The notes beneath the pieces were generated by a model. That model saw only the letters and a program-made list of their open reading frames with translations. It did not search any database and was not told where the DNA came from. Of a stretch of DNA of 64,000 nt, positions 8,146 to 15,636 are shown piece by piece (position 1 is the first letter of the stretch; the number at the start of each line of letters is the position of its first letter). Source of the DNA: Candidatus Rokuibacteriota bacterium (GTDB taxonomy: Bacteria > Methylomirabilota > Methylomirabilia > Rokubacteriales > CSP1-6); contig QHTE01000049.1 in assembly GCA_003220685.1 (NCBI GenBank), positions 104,760 through 168,759 on the forward strand. Direction: 5' to 3'. The translations under genes and the position numbers were made by a program.

Positions 8146-8901
8146 TCAGTTCGCGGGGTCGTCGATTTCCTCCGGCGTCTCCCCGCGCTCGAATCGCTCC
8201 ACCAGCTTCCGTTCCTCGGCCGTCAGGCGCGCCGTCGCCAGCAGATCCGGCCGCTCGCGCCACGTGAGCCAGATCGCCTGCACCCGGCGCCAGCGCGCGA
8301 TCCGCGCGTGATCGCCCGAGAGCAGCACCGCCGGCACCCGCGCGCCCCGATACGCTTCGGGCCTCGTGTACTGCGGCGGCTCCAGGAGCCCGTCGGCGAA
8401 CGACTCGCGCTCGGCGGCGCCCTCGGCGCCCAGCACGCCTGGGAGCAGCCGCGTCACCGCGTCGGTCACCACCAGCGCCGGCAGCTCGCCGCCCGTGACC
8501 ACGTAGTCGCCGATCGAGATCGCGTCGTCCGCGATCCCTTCACCGACGCGCGCGTCCACGCCCTCGTACCGGCCGGCCAGCAAGATCAGGTGCGACTCGC
8601 GCGCGAGCGCGGCCGCCACCTCGTGCGTGAAGGTTCGGCCGCGCGGATCCATCAGCACCACGCGCGCCCCGGGTGTGCGCAGCGCCTCCACCGCGGCGAA
8701 GAGCGGCTCCGGCTTGAGCACCATGCCGCCGCCGCCGCCGAATTGATAGTCGTCGGTGACCCGGTGTCGGCTCCCCGCGTAGTCTCGGAGATTGACCACC
8801 CGGATGTCAACGAGTCCGCGCGCCTGCGCGCGCCCCAGCATCGACTCCGCGAGCACCGGCGTGACCATGCCGGGGAAAAGCGTCACGATGTCGATGCGCA
8901 T
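8146..8901 (-). CDS. trmD: tRNA (guanine-N1-)-methyltransferase TrmD
   Basis: 251-aa SPOUT-class enzyme that makes m1G37 in tRNAs reading C-starting codons, which prevents +1 frameshifting. The start [12 protein letters not shown], the AdoMet-binding trefoil-knot sequences [14 protein letters not shown] and [15 protein letters not shown], and [14 protein letters not shown] are all present, with the expected spacing and length. It lies 6 nt after rimM and 13 nt before rplS. Nothing about it is unusual. Confidence 0.98.
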   Translation of the reverse strand: MRIDIVTLFPGMVTPVLAESMLGRAQARGLVDIRVVNLRDYAGSRHRVTDDYQFGGGGGMVLKPEPLFAAVEALRTPGARVVLMDPRGRTFTHEVAAALARESHLILLAGRYEGVDARVGEGIADDAISIGDYVVTGGELPALVVTDAVTRLLPGVLGAEGAAERESFADGLLEPPQYTRPEAYRGARVPAVLLSGDHARIARWRRVQAIWLTWRERPDLLATARLTAEERKLVERFERGETPEEIDDPAN

Positions 8902-8907
8902 GGCCCG

Positions 8908-9426
8908 CTACAGCTCGAGCAGCCCGTCGGGCGGCCGGATCACGACGCGGCCCGCCGCCACGTCGACCTCGAGCACGATCTCGGCCACTGCCGGGATCAG
9001 GCACTCGCGGGCGCCGTCACTCACCACCCACAGGTCCTGCGCGGCCGACTGCTCGATACGGATCACTCGACCAACCTCTCGCCCGTCGTCCGTCGACACG
9101 CGGCAGCCCTCGAGCTGCCACGGATAGAACTGGCCCGGCGGCAGCGGCAGCGCCTCGGCCTCCGGCAGCGCCACCAGTCGCCCCACCAGGGCCGCCGCGG
9201 CCTCGATCGTCTCGCATCCGGCTAGCGAGATCAGGACCGCCGTGCCCTGCCGGCGCGTCCCGGTAACGCGACGGCTCTGCCGCGTGTCCCGCGCGCGATC
9301 CCACAGAACGCACTCGGTGACCTCCGCGAACCGCTCGGGGTGATCGGTCAGCGGCGTCACGCGCATCTCGCCGCGCAGGCCGTGGGGCCGCGCGATCTCG
9401 CCGATCACCACGAGACGCTGGGCCAT
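8908..9426 (-). CDS. rimM: Ribosome maturation factor RimM
   Basis: 172-aa RimM, which binds S19 and helps mature the 30S head. The N-terminal domain begins VVIGEIARPHGLRGEMRV, and the PRC-barrel follows with FYPWQLEGCRV and the usual IRIEQSAAQDLWVV. The ATG at 9426 is chosen because it starts exactly at the family N-terminus; the frame runs on upstream into rpsP but without similarity. rpsP is 8 nt upstream. Many bacteria place a KH-domain gene (khpA) between rpsP and rimM; it is absent here. Confidence 0.96.
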   Translation of the reverse strand: MAQRLVVIGEIARPHGLRGEMRVTPLTDHPERFAEVTECVLWDRARDTRQSRRVTGTRRQGTAVLISLAGCETIEAAAALVGRLVALPEAEALPLPPGQFYPWQLEGCRVSTDDGREVGRVIRIEQSAAQDLWVVSDGARECLIPAVAEIVLEVDVAAGRVVIRPPDGLLEL

Positions 9427-9434
9427 CGCGACCG

Positions 9435-9719
9435 CTACTTCTTCGCGGGCGCGCTCGCGATCGTCGGGCTCGGTGCGGTCGTGTTCGGCGCGTTCGCGAT
9501 CAGCTTCCGGACCGTGTTCGACGGCTGGGCGCCCTTCTTGATCCACTCATCCACCTTCGCCCGGTCGATCGACACCGTCGGCGGCTGGGTCAGCGGGCTG
9601 TAGTGCCCGAGCACTTCGATGAACCGTCCGTCGCGCGGCGAACGCGAATCGGCCACCACCACGCGATAGGACGGACGCTTGGTCGTCCCGGTCCGTCTCA
9701 GTCGTATCGTCACTGGCAC
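9435..9719 (-). CDS. rpsP: 30S ribosomal protein S16
   Basis: 94-aa S16, a small-subunit assembly protein. [20 protein letters not shown] and [20 protein letters not shown] are the standard start. The last 20 residues are an Ala/Pro/Thr-rich tail ending APAKK. The start is GTG, with a GGAGG site about 10 nt upstream. It is separated from ffh by 99 bp that hold two short repeats (see 9745-9824), yet is probably still expressed with ffh because no promoter is evident in that gap. Confidence 0.97.
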   Translation of the reverse strand: MPVTIRLRRTGTTKRPSYRVVVADSRSPRDGRFIEVLGHYSPLTQPPTVSIDRAKVDEWIKKGAQPSNTVRKLIANAPNTTAPSPTIASAPAKK

Positions 9720-9744
9720 GTGCTCACCCCCTCCATAAGCTCGC

Positions 9745-9824
9745 CTGCGGCTCGCACTACCGTCATACGCTCGCCTCGATCGGCGGGGCCCCAGCCCCGC
9801 GACGATCTGCGGCTCGCACTACCG
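9745..9824. repeat. Repeat-bearing ffh-rpsP spacer: 18-bp direct repeats around a GC-rich hairpin element
   Basis: An 18-bp sequence (ctgcggctcgcactaccg) occurs at 9745-9762 and identically at 9807-9824; the second copy contains the ffh stop codon. Between them, 9771-9813 holds a GC-rich element with the self-complementary core GCGGGGC-TG-GGGCCCCGC. A near copy of this 43-bp element (40 of 43 positions by eye, opposite orientation) lies at 41479-41521, in the 5' part of prmA. It looks like a REP-type dispersed element; it has no coding role here. Confidence 0.6.
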
Positions 9825-11162
9825 GGGGAACCCCGGAAGATTCTTCATGCTGCGGGGAAGCTTCCCCTCCATACCCTTGAACTGCTTCATCACCTTGCGC
9901 AGCTGCGCGTACTGCTTCAGGAGCCGGTTCACGTCCTGCACGCTGGTACCGCTGCCGCGCGCGATCCGCTGGCGCCGGCTGCCGTTGATGACCTCGGGAC
10001 TGTGCCGCTCGCCCGGCGTCATCGAGCCGATGATCGCGTCGAACCGATCGAGGTCGGCCGACTCGCCGTCGAGGCCCTTGGGCGCGCCCCTGAGCATCTT
10101 GCCGAACGGGAGCATGCCGAGAATCTGATCGAGCGGGCCCATCTGCCGGAGCTGCTTGAGCTGCTCGCGGAAGTCTTCGAGTGTGAAGGCGTCCTCGCGA
10201 AGCTTCTTCGCGAGCTCCTCGGCCTTCGTCTGATCGACCGCCGCCTGCGCCTTCTCGACGAGCGAGAGCACGTCGCCCATCCCGAGGATGCGCGAGGCCA
10301 GCCGATCGGGATGGAACGGCTCGAGCGCGTCGGTCTTCTCGCCCACCCCGACGAACGCGATCGGCCGCCCAGTGACGTGCCGGACCGAGAGCGCGGCGCC
10401 GCCGCGCGAATCACCGTCCATCTTGGTGAGGACGACCGCGTCGATGCCGACCGCCTGGTTGAACTTGTCGGCGACGGTGACCGCGTCCTGGCCCGTCATC
10501 GCGTCGACGACCAGCAGCACGTGATGGGGCGCGACCTCGCGCCGGATGGCCTGCAGCTCGGCCAGCAGGGCTTCGTCGATGTGGAGCCGGCCGGCGGTGT
10601 CGAGAATCAGCGGCGTGAGCCCGCGGCTCGTGGCTTCCTCGCGCGCGGCGCGGCAGATCTCGAGCGGCGTCTGGCCGGCCGTCCCGGTCACCGGGACGCC
10701 GATCTGGGCGCCGAGCGTCCGAAGCTGTTCCATGGCCGCGGGCCGCTGGGTGTCGGCCGCCGCCAGCAGCGGATGCTGACCCTGCTTGGTGTAGAGGCGC
10801 GCGAGCTTGGCCGCCGTCGTCGTCTTGCCCGAGCCCTGAAGGCCCATGAGCATGATGACCGTCGGCGGGTGCGGCGCCGCGGCCAGGCGATGCCCGCTGC
10901 CTCCGAGCAGCTCGACTAGCTCACCGTGGACGACCTTCACGACCTGCTGCGCCGGTGTCAGCGAGGCCAGGACGTCCTGTCCCACCGCCTTTTCCTTGAC
11001 CCGGTCGATGAAGGCACGGACGACCTTGAAGTTGACGTCGGCTTCGAGGAGCGCCACCCGCACCTCGCGGAGGGCCTCCTGGATGTTCTCCGCCGACAGC
11101 CGGCCGCGACCGCCGAGCTTGTCGAAGATGGTTTGCAGTCTCGTACTGAGGGAATCGAGCAT
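9819..11162 (-). CDS. ffh: Signal recognition particle protein Ffh (SRP54)
   Basis: 447-aa SRP GTPase that, with 4.5S RNA, delivers ribosomes making membrane proteins to FtsY. The N domain is followed by the G domain with IMLMGLQGSGKTTTAAKLA (P-loop near residue 105), DTAGRLHIDE, TKMDGDSRGGAALS and the GVGEKTDALEPF motif. The C-terminal M domain includes QMGPLDQILGMLPF and the SRQRIARGSG motif typical of the RNA-binding surface. It heads the ribosome-assembly operon and has its own promoter 11 nt before the ATG (11174-11202) with no Shine-Dalgarno sequence. Confidence 0.98.
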   Translation of the reverse strand: MLDSLSTRLQTIFDKLGGRGRLSAENIQEALREVRVALLEADVNFKVVRAFIDRVKEKAVGQDVLASLTPAQQVVKVVHGELVELLGGSGHRLAAAPHPPTVIMLMGLQGSGKTTTAAKLARLYTKQGQHPLLAAADTQRPAAMEQLRTLGAQIGVPVTGTAGQTPLEICRAAREEATSRGLTPLILDTAGRLHIDEALLAELQAIRREVAPHHVLLVVDAMTGQDAVTVADKFNQAVGIDAVVLTKMDGDSRGGAALSVRHVTGRPIAFVGVGEKTDALEPFHPDRLASRILGMGDVLSLVEKAQAAVDQTKAEELAKKLREDAFTLEDFREQLKQLRQMGPLDQILGMLPFGKMLRGAPKGLDGESADLDRFDAIIGSMTPGERHSPEVINGSRRQRIARGSGTSVQDVNRLLKQYAQLRKVMKQFKGMEGKLPRSMKNLPGFPR

Positions 11163-11173
11163 GGGAACGCCTG

Positions 11174-11202
11174 ACTTTACAGGAACATCAGCGGAATATC
11201 AA
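11174..11202 (-). promoter_or_regulatory. Promoter of the ffh operon
   Basis: On the minus strand, TTGATA (11202-11197), a 17-bp spacer and TAAAGT (11179-11174) form a good sigma70-type promoter. The -10 ends 11 nt before the ffh ATG at 11162. No Shine-Dalgarno sequence lies between, so the mRNA leader should be only a few nucleotides. Confidence 0.6.
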
Positions 11203-11224
11203 CGCGACGTCGGGGAGCGCTAGT

Positions 11225-11722
11225 CTAGCGGCCCGGCACGAACTGCTCGGGGGCCCTGCGCCACTGATAGACGCCCCCGGTGACCTGGTCGAGCACCCAC
11301 CGCTCGGGCAGCAGCATGCCCGTCGTGGTCTGCGTGGCGTAGAACCCCGGGACCTCGGCGTACATCGTCTGGTACTGGCCGGGCATCGCCCCCGGCATAG
11401 GAACGTAGACCTGCATTACGACCGGCTGGGGCGGCATCCAGACCTGGCGCACGGCGTAGCCCAGACCCGCGTTCGGGAGCATCGGGTGAGGGTTGTTGAG
11501 AGCGTGGGGCTCGTCCCCGAACGGGATCGTCTCACGCGAGAACGGGGTGCCCTGTGGCACGACCACGAAGCGCCCGGTCGGATTCGGACGGATGATGAAC
11601 ACCGGCCCCTGCGGGTTGGGGATACCCAGAGTCCCGGTCGTGCCGCCCACTTGCTGAGCGACGGCCGGACCGACCGTCCCGATCAAGAGCAGGAGCAAGG
11701 TGGACACGACCGAACGCCGCAT
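11225..11722 (-). CDS. Secreted protein of unknown function
   Basis: 165-aa protein with a clear Sec signal peptide (LLLLLIGTVGPAVAQQ, cleavage after about residue 22). The mature part is rich in Pro, Gly and Val with little predicted helix: IPNPQGPVFIIRPNPTGRF, VPQGTPFSRETIPFG and later WMPPQPVVMQVYVPMPG. No catalytic motif, lipobox or transmembrane helix is visible, and I do not recognise the family. It is likely periplasmic or surface-exposed. It has its own -10 box 8 nt before the ATG and lies just after the cupin gene. Confidence 0.7.
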   Translation of the reverse strand: MRRSVVSTLLLLLIGTVGPAVAQQVGGTTGTLGIPNPQGPVFIIRPNPTGRFVVVPQGTPFSRETIPFGDEPHALNNPHPMLPNAGLGYAVRQVWMPPQPVVMQVYVPMPGAMPGQYQTMYAEVPGFYATQTTTGMLLPERWVLDQVTGGVYQWRRAPEQFVPGR

Positions 11723-11728
11723 AGGCGT

Positions 11729-12070
11729 TCAGTATACCCCAGCCGGTCGCCACGACTCCGACACCTCAGTAGGCCGGCGGCGCGTAGACGTCACGAAAAA
11801 GAGCGGCGTCCGGCCTGGATTCTTCACGTAGTGGCGGGTTCGGGCCGGGATCATGACGAGGGATCCCGCCGCCGCGCGGTGCTCCGTGCCCGCGATCGTC
11901 ACGAGCGCCTCGCCTTCGACGACGTAGACGACCTGATCGCCGTCGTGCTCCTCTTCGGGCCCGCCGTCTTCGCCCGGCGCGATCGTCATGACCGCGGTCT
12001 GGCTGCGCTCGGTCTGCTGGAGCACGCAAAAGAAACGTCCGCGGTGCGCGAGGGCGTCGACGACGTCCAC
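11729..12070 (-). CDS. Cupin domain protein
   Basis: 113-aa single-domain cupin. The first cupin motif appears as PEEEHDGDQVVYVVEGEALV (about residues 38-57) and the second as GSLVMIPARTRHYVKNPG. His-41 (after EEE) and the later RTRHYV His are the likely metal ligands; not every canonical ligand can be matched with confidence. The start is GTG, 3 nt after the rpe stop, so it is the last part of the yicC-to-rpe gene run. Its role is unknown; small cupins can be isomerases, dioxygenases or ligand sensors. Confidence 0.82.
   Translation of the reverse strand: MDVVDALAHRGRFFCVLQQTERSQTAVMTIAPGEDGGPEEEHDGDQVVYVVEGEALVTIAGTEHRAAAGSLVMIPARTRHYVKNPGRTPLFFVTSTRRRPTEVSESWRPAGVY
11731..11736 (-). promoter_or_regulatory. 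-10 box of the secreted protein gene
   Basis: TATACT on the minus strand ends 8 nt before the ATG at 11722. There is no Shine-Dalgarno sequence in the 8 nt and no clear -35 box. It fits the near-leaderless pattern seen elsewhere in the window. Confidence 0.4.
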
Positions 12071-12073
12071 GCG

Positions 12074-12727
12074 CTATGCCGCCGTCGCGGCGGCGCGTAT
12101 CGCGCGGACGGCAGCGGCCGGGTCGGCGGCGCCGAAGACGGCCGAGCCGGCTACGAGAGTGGAGGCGCCGTCGTCGGCGATCGACTTTGCGAGATCCGCC
12201 TTCACGCCACCGTCGACCGAGACGTCGACGGGTCGCGTTCCCAGGAGCTTCCTCAGCTCGCGAATCTTTCGATGAGCGCTCGGGATGAACGATTGGCCGC
12301 CGAAGCCCGGATTGACCGACATCACCAGCACGAGATCGAGGTCGTCCAGGACGAACTCGAGCGCCGCGGGCGGCGTGGACGGGTTCAGCGCGACACCCGC
12401 ACGCGCGCCGAGCTCGCGGATCTGGGCGAGCGTGCGCTGCAGATGCGTGCAGGCCTCGACGTGCACGGTGACCATGTCGGCGCCGGCCGCGACGAACTCG
12501 GGGACGTAGCGCTCGGGCTCGACGATCATCAGGTGGACGTCGAGAGGCAGCCGCGTGCGCTTGCGGATCGCCGCGACCACGACGGGCCCGATCGTGATGT
12601 TCGGCACGAATCGCCCATCCATGACGTCGATGTGGAGTTGGTCGGCGCCACCGGCCTCGACGCGCGCGATGTCGGTGGCGAGCGCGGCGAAGTCGGCCGA
12701 GAGGATCGACGGCGCGATCTTGATCAC
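12074..12727 (-). CDS. rpe: Ribulose-phosphate 3-epimerase
   Basis: 217-aa TIM-barrel enzyme interconverting ribulose 5-phosphate and xylulose 5-phosphate in the pentose phosphate or Calvin pathway. IKIAPSILSADFAAL starts the barrel; HIDVMDGRFVPNITIGP carries the metal-binding His and catalytic Asp; HLMIVEPERYV, VMSVNPGFGGQSFI and VDGGVKADLAKSI complete the active site and phosphate-binding loop. The start is GTG and overlaps the rsmB stop as GTGA, so translation is probably coupled to rsmB. Confidence 0.97.
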   Translation of the reverse strand: MIKIAPSILSADFAALATDIARVEAGGADQLHIDVMDGRFVPNITIGPVVVAAIRKRTRLPLDVHLMIVEPERYVPEFVAAGADMVTVHVEACTHLQRTLAQIRELGARAGVALNPSTPPAALEFVLDDLDLVLVMSVNPGFGGQSFIPSAHRKIRELRKLLGTRPVDVSVDGGVKADLAKSIADDGASTLVAGSAVFGAADPAAAVRAIRAAATAA

Positions 12728-14166
12728 GGACTTGTTATACCCGAAAGCGCGGAGCGGCGGAAGCGGACCGCGGAGAACCCGTCCGTGCCGTGGCGGTGCG
12801 GCAGGCATCTGAGCCAGCCGGCGGAGTCGAGCGGCAGCGGGAAGTCCCCCGGCGGATCGAGGCGAAAGCCGGGCTGGGCCGCGAGGAACGCCTGCGCGAC
12901 CGCGTCGTTCTCCTCGGGCTCGAGCGAGCACGTCGCGTAGACCAGCCGCCCGCCGGGCCGGACCATCGCCCCGGCGGCGCCGAGGATTTCCGACTGCCGC
13001 CGGCTCGCGAGGGCGAGATCCGACGGCCGGCGGCGCCACTTCACCTCCGGGTTGCGGCGCACCACGCCAAGGTTCGAGCACGGCGCGTCGACGAGCACCC
13101 CGTCGCACGCGTCGCGGAACGCGGGCGCAAGCGCTTCGACGGCGCCCGCGCGGGTGTCGATGATCGAGATTCCCAGCCGCGCCGCCGCCTCGCCGACCCG
13201 CGCCAGTCGCGTGGGCTCGCGGTCGAAGGCCACGATGCGGCCGCGGTTGTCCATCAGCTCCGCCAGGTGCGTGGTCTTGGTCCCGGGCGCCGCGCACACG
13301 TCGGCGACGGTCGAGCCGGGCTCGGGCGCCAGCAGCCGCGCGATCAGCATCGACGCCTCGTCCTGCACGGCGAAGCCGCCGTCGGCAAAGGCGCGCCACT
13401 CGCCGGGCATGCCGCCGGGCCCCACCACGAGCCCTTCGGGCGCCAGGCCAGTCGGCCGCCAGTCGAGCCCGTCCTCGTCGGCGAGGCGCCGGCCGAGCGC
13501 GTCACGCGTGGTGCGAAGTCGGTTCGCGCGGAGGGTCAGCGGCGGCCGCTCGTTGAGCGCCCGCATCAGCGACTCGGCGTCCTCGCGGCCGTAGCGCGCC
13601 ACCCACCGCTCGGCGATCCACGTGGGGAAGGAGCAGCGCGCCGCCAGCGCTTCGATCGGGTCGCGCGGCGGCGCGGGCTCGCGCTCGCGCGCGCCGCGCC
13701 GTGCGAACGATCGGAGCACCGCGTTGACGAAGGCGCTCACTCCCGGCACGCGCGGCGCCAGGGTGACGGCGTCGTTGACCGCGGCGAACGCCGGCACGCG
13801 CTCGAGGAAGGCGATCTGATAGGCGGTCATTCGTAGTAAGACGCGCACACGCGCGTCGAGCAGCTCGAGCCGGCGGCGGGAGTGTGGCGCCAGGATCCAG
13901 TCGAGATAGCGCTGCCAGCGCAGCGTGCCGTACGCCAGCTCGGTGGCGAGCGCGGCGTCGCGGGGCTCGAGCCGGCGCGAGGTCAGCTCGGTCTCGAGCG
14001 CGTTGTCGGCGAAGCTCGCGTCGGTCTCGACGCGCTCGAGGACCCGCGCCGCCGCTTCGCGGGCCGGGGACGCCGATCGAGACGGGCCGTCGTGCGCGCG
14101 CGCGCCGCGCGCGGTCTGCTTGGGCCGGCCGCCGCGCGGTGCGCCGTCTCGACGCGGCGCGGTCAC
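12724..14166 (-). CDS. rsmB: 16S rRNA (cytosine-967-C5)-methyltransferase RsmB
   Basis: 480-aa enzyme with an N-terminal NusB-like RNA-binding domain (AAARVLERVETDASFADNAL from about residue 35) and a C-terminal AdoMet methyltransferase domain. The latter shows the binding motif VADVCAAPGTKTTHLAELM, the first active-site Cys in VDAPCSNLGVVRRNP and the second in YATCSLEPEEND. Both catalytic cysteines are therefore present. The first 34 residues are a basic, low-complexity extension. The start is GTG and overlaps the fmt stop by 4 nt; rpe follows with the same type of overlap. Confidence 0.96.
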   Translation of the reverse strand: MTAPRRDGAPRGGRPKQTARGARAHDGPSRSASPAREAAARVLERVETDASFADNALETELTSRRLEPRDAALATELAYGTLRWQRYLDWILAPHSRRRLELLDARVRVLLRMTAYQIAFLERVPAFAAVNDAVTLAPRVPGVSAFVNAVLRSFARRGAREREPAPPRDPIEALAARCSFPTWIAERWVARYGREDAESLMRALNERPPLTLRANRLRTTRDALGRRLADEDGLDWRPTGLAPEGLVVGPGGMPGEWRAFADGGFAVQDEASMLIARLLAPEPGSTVADVCAAPGTKTTHLAELMDNRGRIVAFDREPTRLARVGEAAARLGISIIDTRAGAVEALAPAFRDACDGVLVDAPCSNLGVVRRNPEVKWRRRPSDLALASRRQSEILGAAGAMVRPGGRLVYATCSLEPEENDAVAQAFLAAQPGFRLDPPGDFPLPLDSAGWLRCLPHRHGTDGFSAVRFRRSALSGITSP

Positions 14167-15116
14167 GATGCCGGCCGGACCGCGTCCGGCTTCGCGAACA
14201 CGGCGCCGGCCGCGATGCGCGCGCCGCGCAGATAATCCGACCAGGCCATCGTCCGCCGGTTCTCGGGCTGGACCTCGATCGGACAGAGCCAGCCGTCCGC
14301 GGCGGCGATCGCGAGCTCGCCGCCCGCGGCCGGCGGGCGCTCCAGGGTGCCCGGCGCGTGCGTCGGCGCGCCGGCGAGCGCGGTCGCGCGCCAGATCGTG
14401 AGCGCGCCGGCCGGCCCGCGCGCGAGGGCGCCCGGCCAGGGGTTGCAGCCGCGGACCACGTTGACCAGCTCGCGCGCGGGCCGATGCCAGTCGAGATAGC
14501 CGTCGGTCCGCTTGAGCCGCGGCGCGAGCGTCGCGTCCGCATGGGGCTGCGGGGTCGGCGTCAGCGCGTCGAGCCGCGCGAGCGTGTCGACCAAGACGTC
14601 GGCCCCGAGCGCGGCGAGCCTCACGGCCAGCTCTCCGGCGGTCTCTGCCGGACCGATCGTCGTCGATCTCGAGAGCAGCATCGGGCCCGTGTCCATGCCG
14701 GCATCCATCTGGAACGTCGTGATCCCGGTGATGGTCTCACCGCGCATGATCGCCCACTGGATCGGCGCGGCGCCGCGATAGCGCGGCAGGAGCGAGCCGT
14801 GCACGTTGATCGACCCGCGCCGGGGCGCGTCGAGCACGGCCGCGGGCAGGATCTGGCCGAACGCGACGACGACGGCCACGTCGGCGCCGAGCGCGCGCAA
14901 GCGGTCGGGCCACTCCGGGTCGCGCAGGCGAGGGGGCTGCAGGATCTCGAGCCCGGCCGCCAGCGCGCGCGGCTTGACCGGCGGCGGCGTCAGGCGCTGG
15001 CCGCGGTGCGCCGGCCGGTCCGGCTGCGTGACGACCGCGACGACCTCGTGGTGACGCAGGAGCGCCTCGAGGGTCGGCAGGGCGAACGCGGGGGAGCCGT
15101 AGAAGAGAACTTTAAA
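14163..15116 (-). CDS. fmt: Methionyl-tRNA formyltransferase, without a recognisable start codon
   Basis: Formylates initiator Met-tRNA. The N-terminal formyltransferase domain is intact from KVLFYGSPAFALPTLEALL and contains GQILP, NVHGSLLPRYRGAAPIQWAI (active-site Asn, His and Ser-Leu-Leu-Pro) and DTGPML; the C-terminal domain includes TDGYLDWHRPA. Total length is about 317 aa, normal for Fmt. The oddity is the start: the conserved N-terminus begins TTT-AAA-GTT where ATG-AAA would be expected, overlapping the def stop by 5 nt. No ATG, GTG or TTG lies in frame upstream through at least the last 28 codons of def. The first standard in-frame start is TTG at 14900, which would delete the essential N-terminal 72 residues. 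The 5' end given here is the limit of similarity. Confidence 0.88.
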   Translation of the reverse strand, partial: FKVLFYGSPAFALPTLEALLRHHEVVAVVTQPDRPAHRGQRLTPPPVKPRALAAGLEILQPPRLRDPEWPDRLRALGADVAVVVAFGQILPAAVLDAPRRGSINVHGSLLPRYRGAAPIQWAIMRGETITGITTFQMDAGMDTGPMLLSRSTTIGPAETAGELAVRLAALGADVLVDTLARLDALTPTPQPHADATLAPRLKRTDGYLDWHRPARELVNVVRGCNPWPGALARGPAGALTIWRATALAGAPTHAPGTLERPPAAGGELAIAAADGWLCPIEVQPENRRTMAWSDYLRGARIAAGAVFAKPDAVRPAS

Positions 15117-15636
15117 GCGCGAAGGCGTGGCGGGAAGCGTCCTCGCGGAGACCTTCCTTCTTGATCTTCCGCTTGATACGATCGCGCACCATCGGGTCGA
15201 CGCGGTCGATGAAGAGCACGCCGTCCAGGTGGTCGATCTCGTGCTGCAGGACCCGCGCGCGCAGGCCGCGCGCGTCGATCGTCAGGGGCGTACCGTCGAC
15301 CGAGCGCGCCTCGACCTTGACCCACGCCGAGCGCGTGACCGGGGCGAACGCGCCCGGGATCGAGAGACACCCTTCCTCGCCGGTCACCTCGCCGCCCCGG
15401 TCGACGATCGCCGGGTTCAGGAGCGCCTGCACGGCCCGGCCCTCCTCGTCGGCGACGACGATGAGGCGCAGCGGGATGCCCACCTGCGGGGCCGCGAGGC
15501 CGATCCCGACCTCGTCGTACATGGTCTCGGTCATATCCGCGATGATCGCGCGCAGCTCCGGCGTCACCTCGCCGACGGGCGTGGCGCTTCGCCGCAGCGC
15601 GGGATCGCCGTATTTCCGGACTTTCAGAACGGCCAT
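15112..15636 (-). CDS. def: Peptide deformylase
   Basis: 174-aa Fe/Zn enzyme that removes the formyl group from nascent proteins. All three motifs are present: GIGLAAPQVG (about residues 47-56), EEGCLSIPG with the metal-binding Cys, and HEIDHLDGVLFIDRV with the HExxH metal-binding and catalytic motif in the form H-E-I-D-H. It overlaps the priA 3' end by 13 nt and the fmt 5' end by about 5 nt, the usual priA-def-fmt order. Confidence 0.98.
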   Translation of the reverse strand: MAVLKVRKYGDPALRRSATPVGEVTPELRAIIADMTETMYDEVGIGLAAPQVGIPLRLIVVADEEGRAVQALLNPAIVDRGGEVTGEEGCLSIPGAFAPVTRSAWVKVEARSVDGTPLTIDARGLRARVLQHEIDHLDGVLFIDRVDPMVRDRIKRKIKKEGLREDASRHAFAL

